Assembly: GCA_024278855.1 (NCBI GenBank)
Contig: JAJRSJ010000037.1
Span: forward strand, 1 to 64,000
DNA: 64,000 nucleotides
Reading direction: 5' to 3'
From: Alphaproteobacteria bacterium
Lineage (GTDB): Bacteria > Pseudomonadota > Alphaproteobacteria > Caulobacterales > Maricaulaceae
Position numbers and translations under genes: made by a program
Notes under the pieces: model-generated
Databases searched by the model: none
What the model was told of the DNA's origin: nothing
Seen by the model: only the letters and a program-made list of their open reading frames with translations
Shown here: one piece after another, positions 8,581-16,863 of the stretch
How the letters are laid out: the number at the start of each line of letters is the position of its first letter
Numbering within the stretch: the first letter of the stretch is position 1

Positions 8581-9575
8581 AAACCGCATCATTTACATTC
8601 GCAATTGCACCCATGATGGATTGGACGGATCGGCATTGTCGGGGGTTTCACCGGATGCTTTCTGGGCGGGCTTTGTTGTATTCCGAGATGGTGGTGGCGG
8701 ATGCGGTTATTCATGGCAACCGGGAATATTTGCTTGGCTTTAATGAAGCCGAGCACCCTGTGGCTTTGCAAATTGGTGGGTCTGATCCGGGTAAGCTGGC
8801 TGAGGCGGCGCGGATTGGTGCGGATTTTGGTTACGCGGAAATCAATTTGAATGTTGGCTGTCCGTCTGACCGGGTGCAGTCGGGGCGGTTCGGGGCTTGT
8901 TTGATGGCAGAGCCGGACTTGGTGGCTGAATGTTTTGCTGCCATGCAAGAAACCGTGGATATTCCGGTCACGATAAAATGCCGCATCGGGATTGACGAAC
9001 AAGAGCCGGCCGACGCCTTGCCGCAATTTTTGCGCACCGTAAGCGCGGCCGGGTGTGAGCGGTTTACCGTTCATGCCCGCAAGGCCTGGCTTAAAGGATT
9101 AAGTCCCAAGGAGAACCGTAGCGTTCCGCCGCTAGACTATGATCTGGTGCGGGCTATGAAATCCGAGTTTCCGGATTTGCGTCTAATCCTAAACGGCGGT
9201 TTGCAGACCCTTGGACAAGGGCAGACCGAGTTGGGCAATCTTGACGGGCTGATGTATGGCCGCGCCGCTTATCACAATCCGTGGATTCTGAGCCAGGTGG
9301 ACGAGATGTTTTTTGGTGCCGCACCCAACACCAAAACCCGCGAAGATATTGTTCGCGAATTGATCAAGTATGCGCAAACTACTCAAGACACCGACCCGAC
9401 GGTGAGAGCCTTAAGCCGCCATATTATGGGATTGTTTCACGGCGAAAAAGGGGCACGTTTATGGCGGCGTAACCTGAGCGAGGGCGACAGATCACTCTCC
9501 CCATCACGGCGGATTTTGGCGGCGTTTGCTGCCATGCAAAAAGCCCGCGACCAAGCCCGTGAAAACCCCGCATAA
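8577..9575 (+). CDS. dusA: tRNA-dihydrouridine(20/20a) synthase DusA
   Basis: FMN-dependent reductase of 332 residues that converts uridine to dihydrouridine at position 20/20a of the tRNA D-loop. The N-terminus APMMDWTDRHCRGFHRMLS with YSEMV is diagnostic of the DusA subgroup rather than DusB or DusC. Cys95 in NLNVGCPSDRV is the catalytic proton donor. CRIGID, FTVHARKAW and NGG follow in the expected order. The stop TAA overlaps the ATG of the TauE exporter by one base, so the two are probably translated together although they have no obvious functional link. Confidence 0.96.
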   Translation: MKTASFTFAIAPMMDWTDRHCRGFHRMLSGRALLYSEMVVADAVIHGNREYLLGFNEAEHPVALQIGGSDPGKLAEAARIGADFGYAEINLNVGCPSDRVQSGRFGACLMAEPDLVAECFAAMQETVDIPVTIKCRIGIDEQEPADALPQFLRTVSAAGCERFTVHARKAWLKGLSPKENRSVPPLDYDLVRAMKSEFPDLRLILNGGLQTLGQGQTELGNLDGLMYGRAAYHNPWILSQVDEMFFGAAPNTKTREDIVRELIKYAQTTQDTDPTVRALSRHIMGLFHGEKGARLWRRNLSEGDRSLSPSRRILAAFAAMQKARDQARENPA

Positions 9576-10414
9576 TGGATCCGCAAATAATATATATGGT
9601 TGTGGGATTGTTGGTCCTCGGCGCAGCGGCAGGGTATAGCGCGGGTCTATTTGGCGTTGGCGGCGGCGCGATTATTGTGCCAGCGCTTTTTTACACATAT
9701 ATTTCCCTTGGTTTTACGCAAGATATTGCCATGCGCACGGCTATAGCCACATCTGCGGCAACCATGATTGTTACCTCCTTGCGCTCGGCTTGGTCACATC
9801 ACAGGCGCGGGGCGGTGGACTGGCAATTGGTTTGGCCGCGAAATCCCTTGCAGAGTTGGGGTATTTGGATTGGTGTAGGCTCGCTGTTGGCGGCACTTTT
9901 CGTTTCTAGCTGGCTATCCGGGGACGCTTTAGTCCTTGTTTTTGGCGTGTTCATAGCCGGAATTGCCCTACAATTTATCTTTGGACGAACCAGTTGGAAA
10001 ATAGCGCTTTCTGTACCCGGCGGGATTGCGCCGCCGCTTGCAGGAACGGTGCTTGGCGGGCTGTGTTCGCTCATGGGGATCGGGTTTGGTTCTATTGGCG
10101 TGACGTTGATGGTGCTGTGCGCAAAGCGAATTCACAGAGCCGTTGGTACTGCCGCCGCGCTCGGATTTTTCATTGGCGTGCCGGCGACCATTGGCTATAT
10201 TATTAGCGGGTATGGTGTCCAGGGACGTCCGTTTTATTCGCTCGGCTATGTCAGTATAATTGGCTTTGTGTTGATCTCGGCGAGTAGTTATCTCTTCGCG
10301 CCGCTTGGTGTGAAAACCGCGCATAGCCTTAGCCAGGGAAAACTGCGCATGGTATTCGGAATTGCGCTTTTATTGGTGGCTCTCAATATGCTGCGAAAAA
10401 TACTATTGACGTAA
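9575..10414 (+). CDS. sulfite exporter TauE/SafE family permease
   Basis: The 279-residue membrane protein has about eight hydrophobic segments and the family N-terminal signature GLFGVGGGAIIVPAL. A second copy of the repeat begins around GLCSLMGIGFGSIGVTLM. The family moves organosulfur or sulfite anions out of the cell, but most members are uncharacterised. Sulfur genes 4-8 kb downstream (TIGR01244, MBL hydrolase, rhodaneses) make a sulfur role plausible but not proven. It overlaps dusA by one base and runs convergently into the aspartic protease gene by 12 bases. Confidence 0.9.
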   Translation: MDPQIIYMVVGLLVLGAAAGYSAGLFGVGGGAIIVPALFYTYISLGFTQDIAMRTAIATSAATMIVTSLRSAWSHHRRGAVDWQLVWPRNPLQSWGIWIGVGSLLAALFVSSWLSGDALVLVFGVFIAGIALQFIFGRTSWKIALSVPGGIAPPLAGTVLGGLCSLMGIGFGSIGVTLMVLCAKRIHRAVGTAAALGFFIGVPATIGYIISGYGVQGRPFYSLGYVSIIGFVLISASSYLFAPLGVKTAHSLSQGKLRMVFGIALLLVALNMLRKILLT

Positions 10415-10966
10415 AATCAACAAATCGCGACTGGCTTCCACTTTTTGTAATTCACCCAGATAGCTCATGCCGAGCAATGATTGTGGTAATCCTTCGCGGA
10501 TAACAACGGCGCGAACATTACGCACAGTCACATTGCCCACCGCAACAATATCAAGCATGATCGGGGCGGCCATAATCCGGCCCGCCGCCGTATCAATGGG
10601 GGCCGTATAGTTCAAAGTTTGTAAACTATGCCCGGCCTTTTGCGCGTCCAAGGGGGTCAAGGCGACCACACTGGCGCCAGTGTCTACCAAAAACCGGACA
10701 CTGCCAGAATTGACCCTGGCTTCAACCCAAAAATGCCCGTCGGGAGATTTATTGATGGAGGTAGAAGAGCCATTTATGGTCATTGCCTGTTTTTCGAGCC
10801 TGTCCATTTTTTCGGAATTATCCATCCTGTTGGCGCGGGCCTCGACAATATCGCGCGGATGGATACCAATATATTCATAGATGAGTTCGCGTTTGGTCAA
10901 AGCAAAAAAACTGCCGCCAAAAACCAAACTCACCATAACCGCATCGCGTACTAATTTAGAACCCAT
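10403..10966 (-). CDS. TIGR02281-type clan AA aspartic protease, membrane-anchored
   Basis: The 187-residue protein has one N-terminal transmembrane segment (about residues 8-24), a linker, and a retropepsin-like domain with the active-site motif FLVDTGASVVALT. A single such motif implies a homodimeric protease, as in retropepsins. The C-terminal LLGMSYLGEL block is also typical. By topology the protease domain should face the periplasm. The physiological substrate of this alphaproteobacterial family is unknown. It is convergent with the TauE gene and divergent from cobT across 120 bases. Confidence 0.88.
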   Translation of the reverse strand: MGSKLVRDAVMVSLVFGGSFFALTKRELIYEYIGIHPRDIVEARANRMDNSEKMDRLEKQAMTINGSSTSINKSPDGHFWVEARVNSGSVRFLVDTGASVVALTPLDAQKAGHSLQTLNYTAPIDTAAGRIMAAPIMLDIVAVGNVTVRNVRAVVIREGLPQSLLGMSYLGELQKVEASRDLLILRQ

Positions 10967-11086
10967 CTTGTATCCCCAAATGTATATATTGGCAAATTAG
11001 GCCTATCTGGTTACGGATATATGAAAATTTGTCTGGTTTTTTACTTCTAACTTGATTGTGCGCAGACCCTGACTACCATAGGCAAT

Positions 11087-12091
11087 ATGACAAATATGAC
11101 ACAACCAACATTACATCCATTTGATGACATTAAAAACTTGGCGAAAGATTTGCCGACTGGGGATATAGAGGTGGGCGCTCATGTAGCGGCCAAGCTCGAA
11201 CAAAGCTTGGGCGGGCTGCGGCCTTTGGGGCATTTAAGCGCGGCTGTGTCGTGGCTAGCGCAGTGGCAAGGCAGCACGACACCTGCAATCAATAAACCTT
11301 TGGTTAGTGTATTTATCGGCACCCATAATGTAGCCGCCAATGTTTTGGGCGTAGATGTGATTGCAGGCGGCAAGGCCCGCATGGCCGCCATGACCACCAT
11401 AAGCAAGACCAATACACAAGGCATTGCAGCGGTGCGCGGGCTTGCAGGGTCGGTCTCTGCATTTTTCAAGGTTTTTGACATGGGGGTTGAAGCCCCGGCG
11501 GCGGATATGTGCAAGGGGGCGTCGCTGTCGCAGCGCGAATGTGCCGGGGCCATTGCTTACGGTATGGAAGTGGTGGCTGAAGACGCCGATATTATCGCCT
11601 TGGGCAATGCCGGGTTTGGCAGTGCAACCGCCGCCGCCGGCATTGCCCGGGCCTTATACGGCGGCGCGGCGCAGTATTGGGCCGGCGGCGACGGCGAGGC
11701 GGCAGATCGGCGCATCAAAGCCGTCGAAACCGCCACCATAACCCATAAGGAGATATTGGGCGATCCATTGGAGGTATTGCGCTGTTTTGGCGGGCGCGAT
11801 ATTGCCGGCATGGTCGGGGCTATCTTGGCGGCCCGCCATCAAAACATCCCGGTTTTGCTCGATGGATACACAGTATGCGCCGCCGCCGCCATTGTCCATG
11901 CCCTTAACCCGGCCGGGCTTGATCATTGTTTGGCGGCCCATAAAACCATTGAACCGGCCCACGGGGCTTTGCTAGAGCGTATTGAAAAAAAGCCCCTGCT
12001 TGATTACGGCCTCGGTATTGGCGACGGCAGCGGTGCGGCCATGACCATAGGGGTCATAAAAGCGGCGGCGGCCGGGTATCAGCACTTATAG
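11087..12091 (+). CDS. cobT: nicotinate-nucleotide-dimethylbenzimidazole phosphoribosyltransferase CobT
   Basis: The 334-residue enzyme makes alpha-ribazole phosphate for the lower ligand of cobalamin. Characteristic blocks are VFIGTHNVAANVLG, the GNAGFGSATAAAG region and GGRDIAGMVGAILAA followed by VLLDGYTVCAAAA. The C-terminal block reads GIGDGSGAA where the family normally has LGEGSGA; the replaced glutamate is the catalytic base in Salmonella CobT, so Asp here is notable. No other cobalamin gene is adjacent. The B12-dependent ribonucleotide reductase at 25779-29473 creates a local need for its product. A second in-frame ATG at 11096 is an alternative start. Confidence 0.93.
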   Translation: MTNMTQPTLHPFDDIKNLAKDLPTGDIEVGAHVAAKLEQSLGGLRPLGHLSAAVSWLAQWQGSTTPAINKPLVSVFIGTHNVAANVLGVDVIAGGKARMAAMTTISKTNTQGIAAVRGLAGSVSAFFKVFDMGVEAPAADMCKGASLSQRECAGAIAYGMEVVAEDADIIALGNAGFGSATAAAGIARALYGGAAQYWAGGDGEAADRRIKAVETATITHKEILGDPLEVLRCFGGRDIAGMVGAILAARHQNIPVLLDGYTVCAAAAIVHALNPAGLDHCLAAHKTIEPAHGALLERIEKKPLLDYGLGIGDGSGAAMTIGVIKAAAAGYQHL

Positions 12092-12275
12092 CCGGGAGCT
12101 CCACTGGCCCTAAGAGGAGATATTTTTCAATATTGTCCTTGATATCAAACTTGGATTGCTAATTATCCTGATTTTCACAATTTAATTGTCTAGCTTCGGC
12201 CATAAAGTGCGCAATATATTCTAAAGTAAAACCAGTCATTTCGAAGATAGTTCGAAGCTAGTAAGGTACGAAAAT

Positions 12276-13310
12276 ATGGCCATTTTTGAACATCCGTCTT
12301 TTGACGCCCATGAGAGCGTCCATAGTTTTTACGACGAAGAAACAGGCCTACGCGCATTTATCGCCGTGCATTCGACCCATTTGGGGCCGTCGGCGGGCGG
12401 GACACGGTTTTGGAGTTATGCCAATTCGGGGGATGCGCTTCGGGACGTTTTGCGCTTGTCACGGGGTATGAGTTACAAAAATGCTATGGCCGGGCTAAAT
12501 TTGGGCGGCGGTAAAGCCGTGGTCATGAAGCCGGACGGTGATTTTGACCGCGCCGCTCTTTTTACCAAATTTGGCGAATACATCAATGCGGTCGGCGGCT
12601 CTTATTACACCGCCGAGGACGTAGGCATGTCGCCGGACGATATGCGCACCATTCGTACCCAGACCAAATATGTGGCCGGGCTAGACGAAGGGGAGGCGGC
12701 GTCCGGTGATCCGTCTCCGGTAACGGCGGACGGGGTGTTTCGCTGTATCAAATTGGCGGCGCACAAACGCGGGCTTGACCTCAAAGGGGCGCGTGTGGCC
12801 GTGCAAGGGCTTGGCCATGTAGGCTATACGGTGTGTCGGTTGTTACACGAGGCGGGCGCCAAATTGGTGGTGACGGATATCAATTCAGACGCGGTCAAAA
12901 AAACCTGTTCGGATTTGGGTGCCAAGGCGGTCAAACCAGACGATATTTATGCCCAGGACGTAGAGATATTTTCGCCTTGCGCCTTGGGGGCAATTCTCAA
13001 CCCGCAGACCATAGATCAGCTAAAAGCAAAAATCATCGCCGGGGCCGCTAACAACCAGCTCTCGGTGCCAAGCATGGGTCAGGAGCTACAAGACAGGGGC
13101 ATTCTCTATTGCCCGGATTATGTGGTCAATGCGGGCGGTATCATCAATATCGCCGGAGAGATTGAAGGCAATTACAGTCCGGATTGGGTCGAAGAAAAAC
13201 TACAAGGCGTAGAAAAAACCCTAAGCGATATTATAGACCAAGCCGCGAGGACGGGCCGCACCACCGACACAATTGCTGACGAAATGGCAAGGGTGCGGAT
13301 TGGGCGTTAG
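12276..13310 (+). CDS. Glu/Leu/Phe/Val dehydrogenase, leucine dehydrogenase type
   Basis: NAD-dependent amino acid dehydrogenase of 344 residues that oxidatively deaminates branched-chain amino acids to 2-oxo acids. The signature GLNLGGGKAVV carries the catalytic lysine and LGPSAGGTRFW precedes it. The Rossmann loop is VQGLGHVGYTVC, and YVVNAGGIINIA near the end binds cofactor and substrate. The length fits leucine dehydrogenase rather than the longer glutamate enzymes. The 184 bases before the start hold nothing I can identify beyond two TTCGAAG copies around 12240-12256. Its 2-oxo acid products would suit the E1 complex at 6265-8280; this link is inference. Confidence 0.92.
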   Translation: MAIFEHPSFDAHESVHSFYDEETGLRAFIAVHSTHLGPSAGGTRFWSYANSGDALRDVLRLSRGMSYKNAMAGLNLGGGKAVVMKPDGDFDRAALFTKFGEYINAVGGSYYTAEDVGMSPDDMRTIRTQTKYVAGLDEGEAASGDPSPVTADGVFRCIKLAAHKRGLDLKGARVAVQGLGHVGYTVCRLLHEAGAKLVVTDINSDAVKKTCSDLGAKAVKPDDIYAQDVEIFSPCALGAILNPQTIDQLKAKIIAGAANNQLSVPSMGQELQDRGILYCPDYVVNAGGIINIAGEIEGNYSPDWVEEKLQGVEKTLSDIIDQAARTGRTTDTIADEMARVRIGR

Positions 13311-13382
13311 GTTCTTTTTTGAAAGACGGCAGATACATGCTTCCAGTCATTGCCAAATCTTTACTATTCAGGTCTTGACTAT

Positions 13383-13549
13383 CTAGGGAGCCTCTGAATA
13401 ACTCATGAGCTGTTTTTCCCTGGCTGAAAAATCCAGCTTTTTGCGTGAAAATATCGACAATAGCCTGGCTATTCTCTCAATTTTCAAACAAAAATCTGAA
13501 ATTTTCATCTCAGGGAAAATTCAACCCGAGTTATTCAGAGGCTCCCTAG
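13383..13549. mobile_element. MITE-like palindromic element with 22-bp terminal inverted repeats
   Basis: Perfect 22-bp inverted repeats lie at 13383-13404 and 13528-13549; the outer end reads CTAGGGAGCCTCTGAATA and CTAG may be a duplicated target. The similarity of the two halves continues inward for about 75 bases with mismatches (TTTTTCCCTGGCTGAAAA against its partner), so the whole element can fold into a long imperfect hairpin. It is too short to code for a transposase and is probably a non-autonomous element moved in trans. Its right end supplies the last residues and stop codon of the gene at 13521-13943. A lone copy of the end lies at 31694. Confidence 0.75.
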
Positions 13550-13943
13550 GTCTTGCGCAAGCTATGGCTTGGCTGATTTCCAATCCGGCCATCATGTTTT
13601 GGTAGACGGGTTCACTGAGCAAGAGGCGCAGGTCGGTTTTGTCTTGTACCAATTGTTTGAAATCCGGGAGGGTGTTTGGGTCGTTCAAATCATGCCCGTT
13701 TTCATCTGACCACTCAAGAATATCATCATACTGGCTTATTTCCTGGGCTCGCAGGGCGTAATGGTAGAGGACATTGCCAATGTTTGGCGCGCCGTACCCC
13801 GCCTTGGTATTGAGGCCGCGCTGCCAGTTAAAGTCCGGATTAGCCGTGCTTGTGATGATGCAATGATATAGATCGGGTTTGGCTTTGCTGACCCGCAATT
13901 CCAAACCTGCGGTTTTTATGGCAATGTCAATATAATCGCTCAT
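13521..13943 (-). CDS. hypothetical protein with a C-terminus supplied by a MITE
   Basis: Unrecognised 140-residue soluble protein, acidic in the middle (EWSDENGHDLNDPNTLPDF), without signal peptide or membrane segments. The last residues, REPLNNSG and the stop codon, are read from the right terminal repeat of the element at 13383-13549. The original C-terminus has therefore been replaced, and the present end is not the ancestral one. It is the last gene of a minus-strand group after TPMT (50 bases apart). How many residues were lost cannot be told from this window. Confidence 0.7.
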   Translation of the reverse strand: MSDYIDIAIKTAGLELRVSKAKPDLYHCIITSTANPDFNWQRGLNTKAGYGAPNIGNVLYHYALRAQEISQYDDILEWSDENGHDLNDPNTLPDFKQLVQDKTDLRLLLSEPVYQNMMAGLEISQAIACARPREPLNNSG

Positions 13944-13993
13944 AAGCGCAGTCTATCGTAAAATTTTAGAAAATGCTATAGCGACAAAATTCT

Positions 13994-14632
13994 CTATTTT
14001 ACCACCAAATGATACACGGTCTCATTGGCAGCAATATCGCGGAAGTCAGTCAGGGCGGTGGTTTTTAGCTGTGTTATTTGGCACCAATGTGCGAAATGTT
14101 CCTGAACCTGTGGCCCCGGTATGCTAAAGGGCGGGCCGTCCAAATCCGCCGGGTCGTATTCCAAAGTGACGAGCAGGATTTGTGCGCCGGGGGCTAATAG
14201 GCTTTCGAGATGCGCCACATATTTCTTTTGCAAAGAGGGCGGCAAAGCAATCAGGGCGGCGCGGTCATAGACGGCTTTGATATTGGTGGTACGGGCTTCG
14301 TTTAGATCGAAAAAATCACCGACCGCAATCGTAATGCCGTCTCCTGTATAGTTTTGGAACTTGTCATCTTTGGTGGTTTCGTATTTAAGTTTGTTGTCTT
14401 CGAAAAAATCTCTGGCGGCAATTTGGCTCAACTCCACACCCAAAATTTCGTGACCTTGTTGGCGTAACCACAGCATATCCAGGCTTTTGCCGCAAAGTGG
14501 CACCAGAACTTCGCAAGTCTTGTCAATATCCAGCTTCGGCCAATATTTCACCAATGCGGCATTGGTGTCTTCAAGGTGAAAGCCGAGCTGTCCAGACTGC
14601 CATTTATCGTGCCAAAATTGTTTATCTTCCAT
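13994..14632 (-). CDS. tpm: thiopurine S-methyltransferase family protein
   Basis: SAM-dependent methyltransferase of 212 residues. The family-specific N-terminus is FWHDKWQSGQLGFHLED, followed by the SAM-binding stretch VLVPLCGKSLDMLWLRQQGH and the later VYDRAALIALPP. Bacterial members methylate thiopurines and also selenium or tellurium oxyanions; which of these applies here is unknown. It lies 15 bases after the stop of the TIGR01244 gene and is probably cotranscribed with the persulfide dioxygenase and phosphatase upstream of it, giving a small sulfur/chalcogen gene group. Confidence 0.92.
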   Translation of the reverse strand: MEDKQFWHDKWQSGQLGFHLEDTNAALVKYWPKLDIDKTCEVLVPLCGKSLDMLWLRQQGHEILGVELSQIAARDFFEDNKLKYETTKDDKFQNYTGDGITIAVGDFFDLNEARTTNIKAVYDRAALIALPPSLQKKYVAHLESLLAPGAQILLVTLEYDPADLDGPPFSIPGPQVQEHFAHWCQITQLKTTALTDFRDIAANETVYHLVVK

Positions 14633-14647
14633 AATTGCTTTTCATAA

Positions 14648-15010
14648 TTAGCGCCCAAACAGGCGGGCGAAAAACCCCAGCCTATTTGTGACGGATTTAT
14701 AAATAGTTTTGGCCCGCATACCTGTGCGGCAAAAGGCCAGTACCGGGCCGCCGCTTTGCTCTAAAGCCTTTTTGAATTTTACCTGATCTTCGGGTGTGAA
14801 ACGGCCGGGCTTGAACGGGATATGGTGGTATTTAAGGCCCGCCTGTTTTGCGGATTTTTTAAGAGCCTTGGACAGGGGTTGGGCCGCATCCTCACCGTCC
14901 GGGCGGTTGTTGATGATGGTTTCATAGCCCGCATCTGCCAGTTTTTGCATGTGGTTATAGGCGAGTTGCGTTGAAGTGGAAAACCCGTCTGTGATTTTTG
15001 TAATTTGCAT
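14648..15010 (-). CDS. TIGR01244/BLH-type phosphatase (sulfur transferase family)
   Basis: The 120-residue dual-specificity-phosphatase-like domain has the P-loop signature FCRTGMRA, with the catalytic cysteine at about residue 98, and the conserved INNRPDGED upstream. In many Proteobacteria this domain is fused to, or encoded next to, an ETHE1-like persulfide dioxygenase and takes part in sulfide detoxification under BigR-type control. That arrangement holds here, with the MBL-fold gene 9 bases upstream. It is annotated either as a sulfurtransferase or as a phosphatase in databases; the activity is not settled by sequence. Confidence 0.88.
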   Translation of the reverse strand: MQITKITDGFSTSTQLAYNHMQKLADAGYETIINNRPDGEDAAQPLSKALKKSAKQAGLKYHHIPFKPGRFTPEDQVKFKKALEQSGGPVLAFCRTGMRAKTIYKSVTNRLGFFARLFGR

Positions 15011-15019
15011 CGCCTTAGC

Positions 15020-15886
15020 CTATAATGCGTTGAGGGGAATTTTGAGATACACCGTGCCGTTGTCTTCGGCGGGCGGGAATTCTCCGGCCCGCATATTGAC
15101 CTGCACCGACGGCAAAATCAATTTGGGCATAGCAAGCCCGGCGTCGCGCTCGGTTCGCATTTTAACAAAACTGTCCATATCTGCATCGCCGCCCACATGT
15201 TTGTTGTGGCGTTTCTCTTCGCCGATCGTGGTCTCCCAAACGAATTCATCCCGCCCCGGCGCTTTGTAATCATGACATAAAAACACACGGGTTTCGTCCG
15301 GTAGGGCGAACAGCTTTTGGATGGAATTATACAGCGTCTCGGCGCTGCCGCCGGGGAAATCGCACCGGGCCGTACCGTAATCCGGCATGAATAATGTGTC
15401 GCCAACAAACACGGCATCGCCGATCAGCCAGGACATACAAGCGGGTGTGTGACCGGGTGTATGTAGGGCGGTGACGTCTATATCACCGAGGCTGAATTGT
15501 TGTCCGTCGTCGGCCAAAATATCAAACTGGCTGCCATCGGTGGCAAATTCTGGTTCGGCGTTGAACACGCCACCAAATACTTTTTGCACGGCGTCAATAT
15601 GGGCGCCAATGACGGTTTGCCCGCCCAGTTTTTCTTTCAAATAGGGGGCCGAGGATAAATGGTCGGCGTGGGCATGGGTCTCGATAATATATTTGGTTTT
15701 AAGCCCCTTGGCCTCGATAAATTCAATGAGCAGGTCTGCCGCCCCCGTATTGGTGCGCCCGGAGGCTTCGCAGTAATCCAGGACCGGATCCAAAATTATC
15801 GCTTCTTTGCTAGCCACGTCATAGGCTATATGGGTGATTGTGTGGGTTGGGGTGTCGAAAAAAGATTGGACGCTCGGCTTGGTCAT
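15020..15886 (-). CDS. MBL-fold hydrolase, ETHE1-like persulfide dioxygenase
   Basis: Metallo-beta-lactamase-fold protein of 288 residues. The metal motif is ETHAHADHLSSAPYL at about residues 69-83; further ligands are in HTPGHTPACMSW and in FVGDTLF with the following aspartate. The gene order with the TIGR01244 phosphatase matches the Blh/persulfide dioxygenase pair that oxidises glutathione persulfide during sulfide detoxification. It is the first gene of the minus-strand run to 13521, and its promoter region holds the palindrome at 15925. ATG 15886 follows TTAGGAGGATAAA, a strong ribosome site. Confidence 0.9.
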   Translation of the reverse strand: MTKPSVQSFFDTPTHTITHIAYDVASKEAIILDPVLDYCEASGRTNTGAADLLIEFIEAKGLKTKYIIETHAHADHLSSAPYLKEKLGGQTVIGAHIDAVQKVFGGVFNAEPEFATDGSQFDILADDGQQFSLGDIDVTALHTPGHTPACMSWLIGDAVFVGDTLFMPDYGTARCDFPGGSAETLYNSIQKLFALPDETRVFLCHDYKAPGRDEFVWETTIGEEKRHNKHVGGDADMDSFVKMRTERDAGLAMPKLILPSVQVNMRAGEFPPAEDNGTVYLKIPLNAL

Positions 15887-15924
15887 TTTATCCTCCTAAT
15901 TGGCTCTTGTGCCTGTTGAAAAAA

Positions 15925-15952
15925 GTGTATATTAGTAAACGCTTATATACAC
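15925..15952. promoter_or_regulatory. inverted-repeat operator candidate upstream of the persulfide dioxygenase
   Basis: GTGTATAT and ATATACAC arms are separated by a 12-base spacer that contains TAGTAAACGC. The site lies 39 bases upstream of the persulfide dioxygenase start and about 100 bases upstream of the divergent hydroxylase gene. AT-rich inverted repeats of this size are typical of ArsR-type regulators such as BigR, which control this gene pair elsewhere, but no regulator gene is present in the window. A second ATATATAC occurs at about 16019. Confidence 0.45.
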
Positions 15953-16048
15953 AGATAAGGGTTTTACATCACAAGTTCAAGAGCGGGCTTGTACTATTTA
16001 AGTCCCGCCCTTATGTAAAATATATACAGGAAAAAACACAAGTTTAAT

Positions 16049-16861
16049 ATGACTGATTTTCTAGACACATATGAGACGGTGATCCGCTTGGGGTTGTTTG
16101 TCGGCGTATTTGCGCTTATGGGGGCGTTGGAAGCCCTGTTTCCGCGTAAATCCCGTACCCAACCGCGCTTGAAGCGCTGGGCCACCAATTTGGGCATTGT
16201 GGTCACATATTCTGTCTTTGTGCGGGTTTTATTTCCGGTGGCGGCCATGGGTACGGCCCTTTATGCTGCGTCAAAAGGCTGGGGCTTGCTGAATGTGTTG
16301 GATTTGCCCTTGTGGGCCAATTTGGTGATTTCCGTCGTTTTGCTGGATTTTGCCGTGTATTGGCAACATGTGGCGTCCCACAAAATCCCATTGATCTGGG
16401 TGTTTCATAAAATGCACCATGCGGACCGGGATATAGATGTCAGCACCGGTGCGCGCTTTCATCCCGTCGAAATCGCCGCCTCCATGCTCTATAAAATGTT
16501 GGTTATTTTATTGGTAGGCCCGGCAGTGGTCGCCGTCTTTGTGTTCGAGCTAATCCTCAGCGCCTCGGCCATGTTCAATCACGCCAATGTCAAACTGCCC
16601 TTATGGCTCGACAAGACGGTGCGGGTTTTGTTTGTGACCCCCGACATGCACCGGGTTCACCATAGCGTTATCCGTAAAGAGACTGATAGTAATTACGGGT
16701 TTTTTCTAAGCCTGTGGGACAGATTATTCGGTTCATATATTGACCAACCCAAGGGCGGGCACGACGGCGTCACCATTGGCCTGACCCCGCACCAAAACAA
16801 CCAGCCGTCAAACATATTTTGGTGTTTGTGGCTGCCATTTATAAAAAAATATTGGAGATAA
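16049..16861 (+). CDS. sterol desaturase / fatty acid hydroxylase superfamily protein
   Basis: Integral membrane di-iron oxygenase of 270 residues with four to five hydrophobic segments. The histidine clusters are in the expected order: HVASH, then FHKMHHADRD, then HRVHHSV near the C-terminus. These eight or so histidines bind the two irons. The family hydroxylates or desaturates lipids; the bacterial substrate is unknown. The last codons and stop (TGGAGATAA) also form the ribosome site of the rhodanese gene that begins at 16864, so the two genes are translationally linked. Confidence 0.9.
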   Translation: MTDFLDTYETVIRLGLFVGVFALMGALEALFPRKSRTQPRLKRWATNLGIVVTYSVFVRVLFPVAAMGTALYAASKGWGLLNVLDLPLWANLVISVVLLDFAVYWQHVASHKIPLIWVFHKMHHADRDIDVSTGARFHPVEIAASMLYKMLVILLVGPAVVAVFVFELILSASAMFNHANVKLPLWLDKTVRVLFVTPDMHRVHHSVIRKETDSNYGFFLSLWDRLFGSYIDQPKGGHDGVTIGLTPHQNNQPSNIFWCLWLPFIKKYWR

Positions 16862-16863
16862 TT

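Noticed and set aside
10967-11086. Possible cobalamin riboswitch upstream of cobT
   Set aside because: The gap is only 120 bases, AT-rich, and has no B12-box sequence.
13405-13605. A 66-codon plus-strand frame inside the MITE
   Set aside because: It is a by-product of the palindrome and runs antisense to the hypothetical gene.
15838-16047. A 69-codon frame upstream of the hydroxylase gene
   Set aside because: It overlaps the persulfide dioxygenase start in antisense and has no ribosome site or protein-like pattern.
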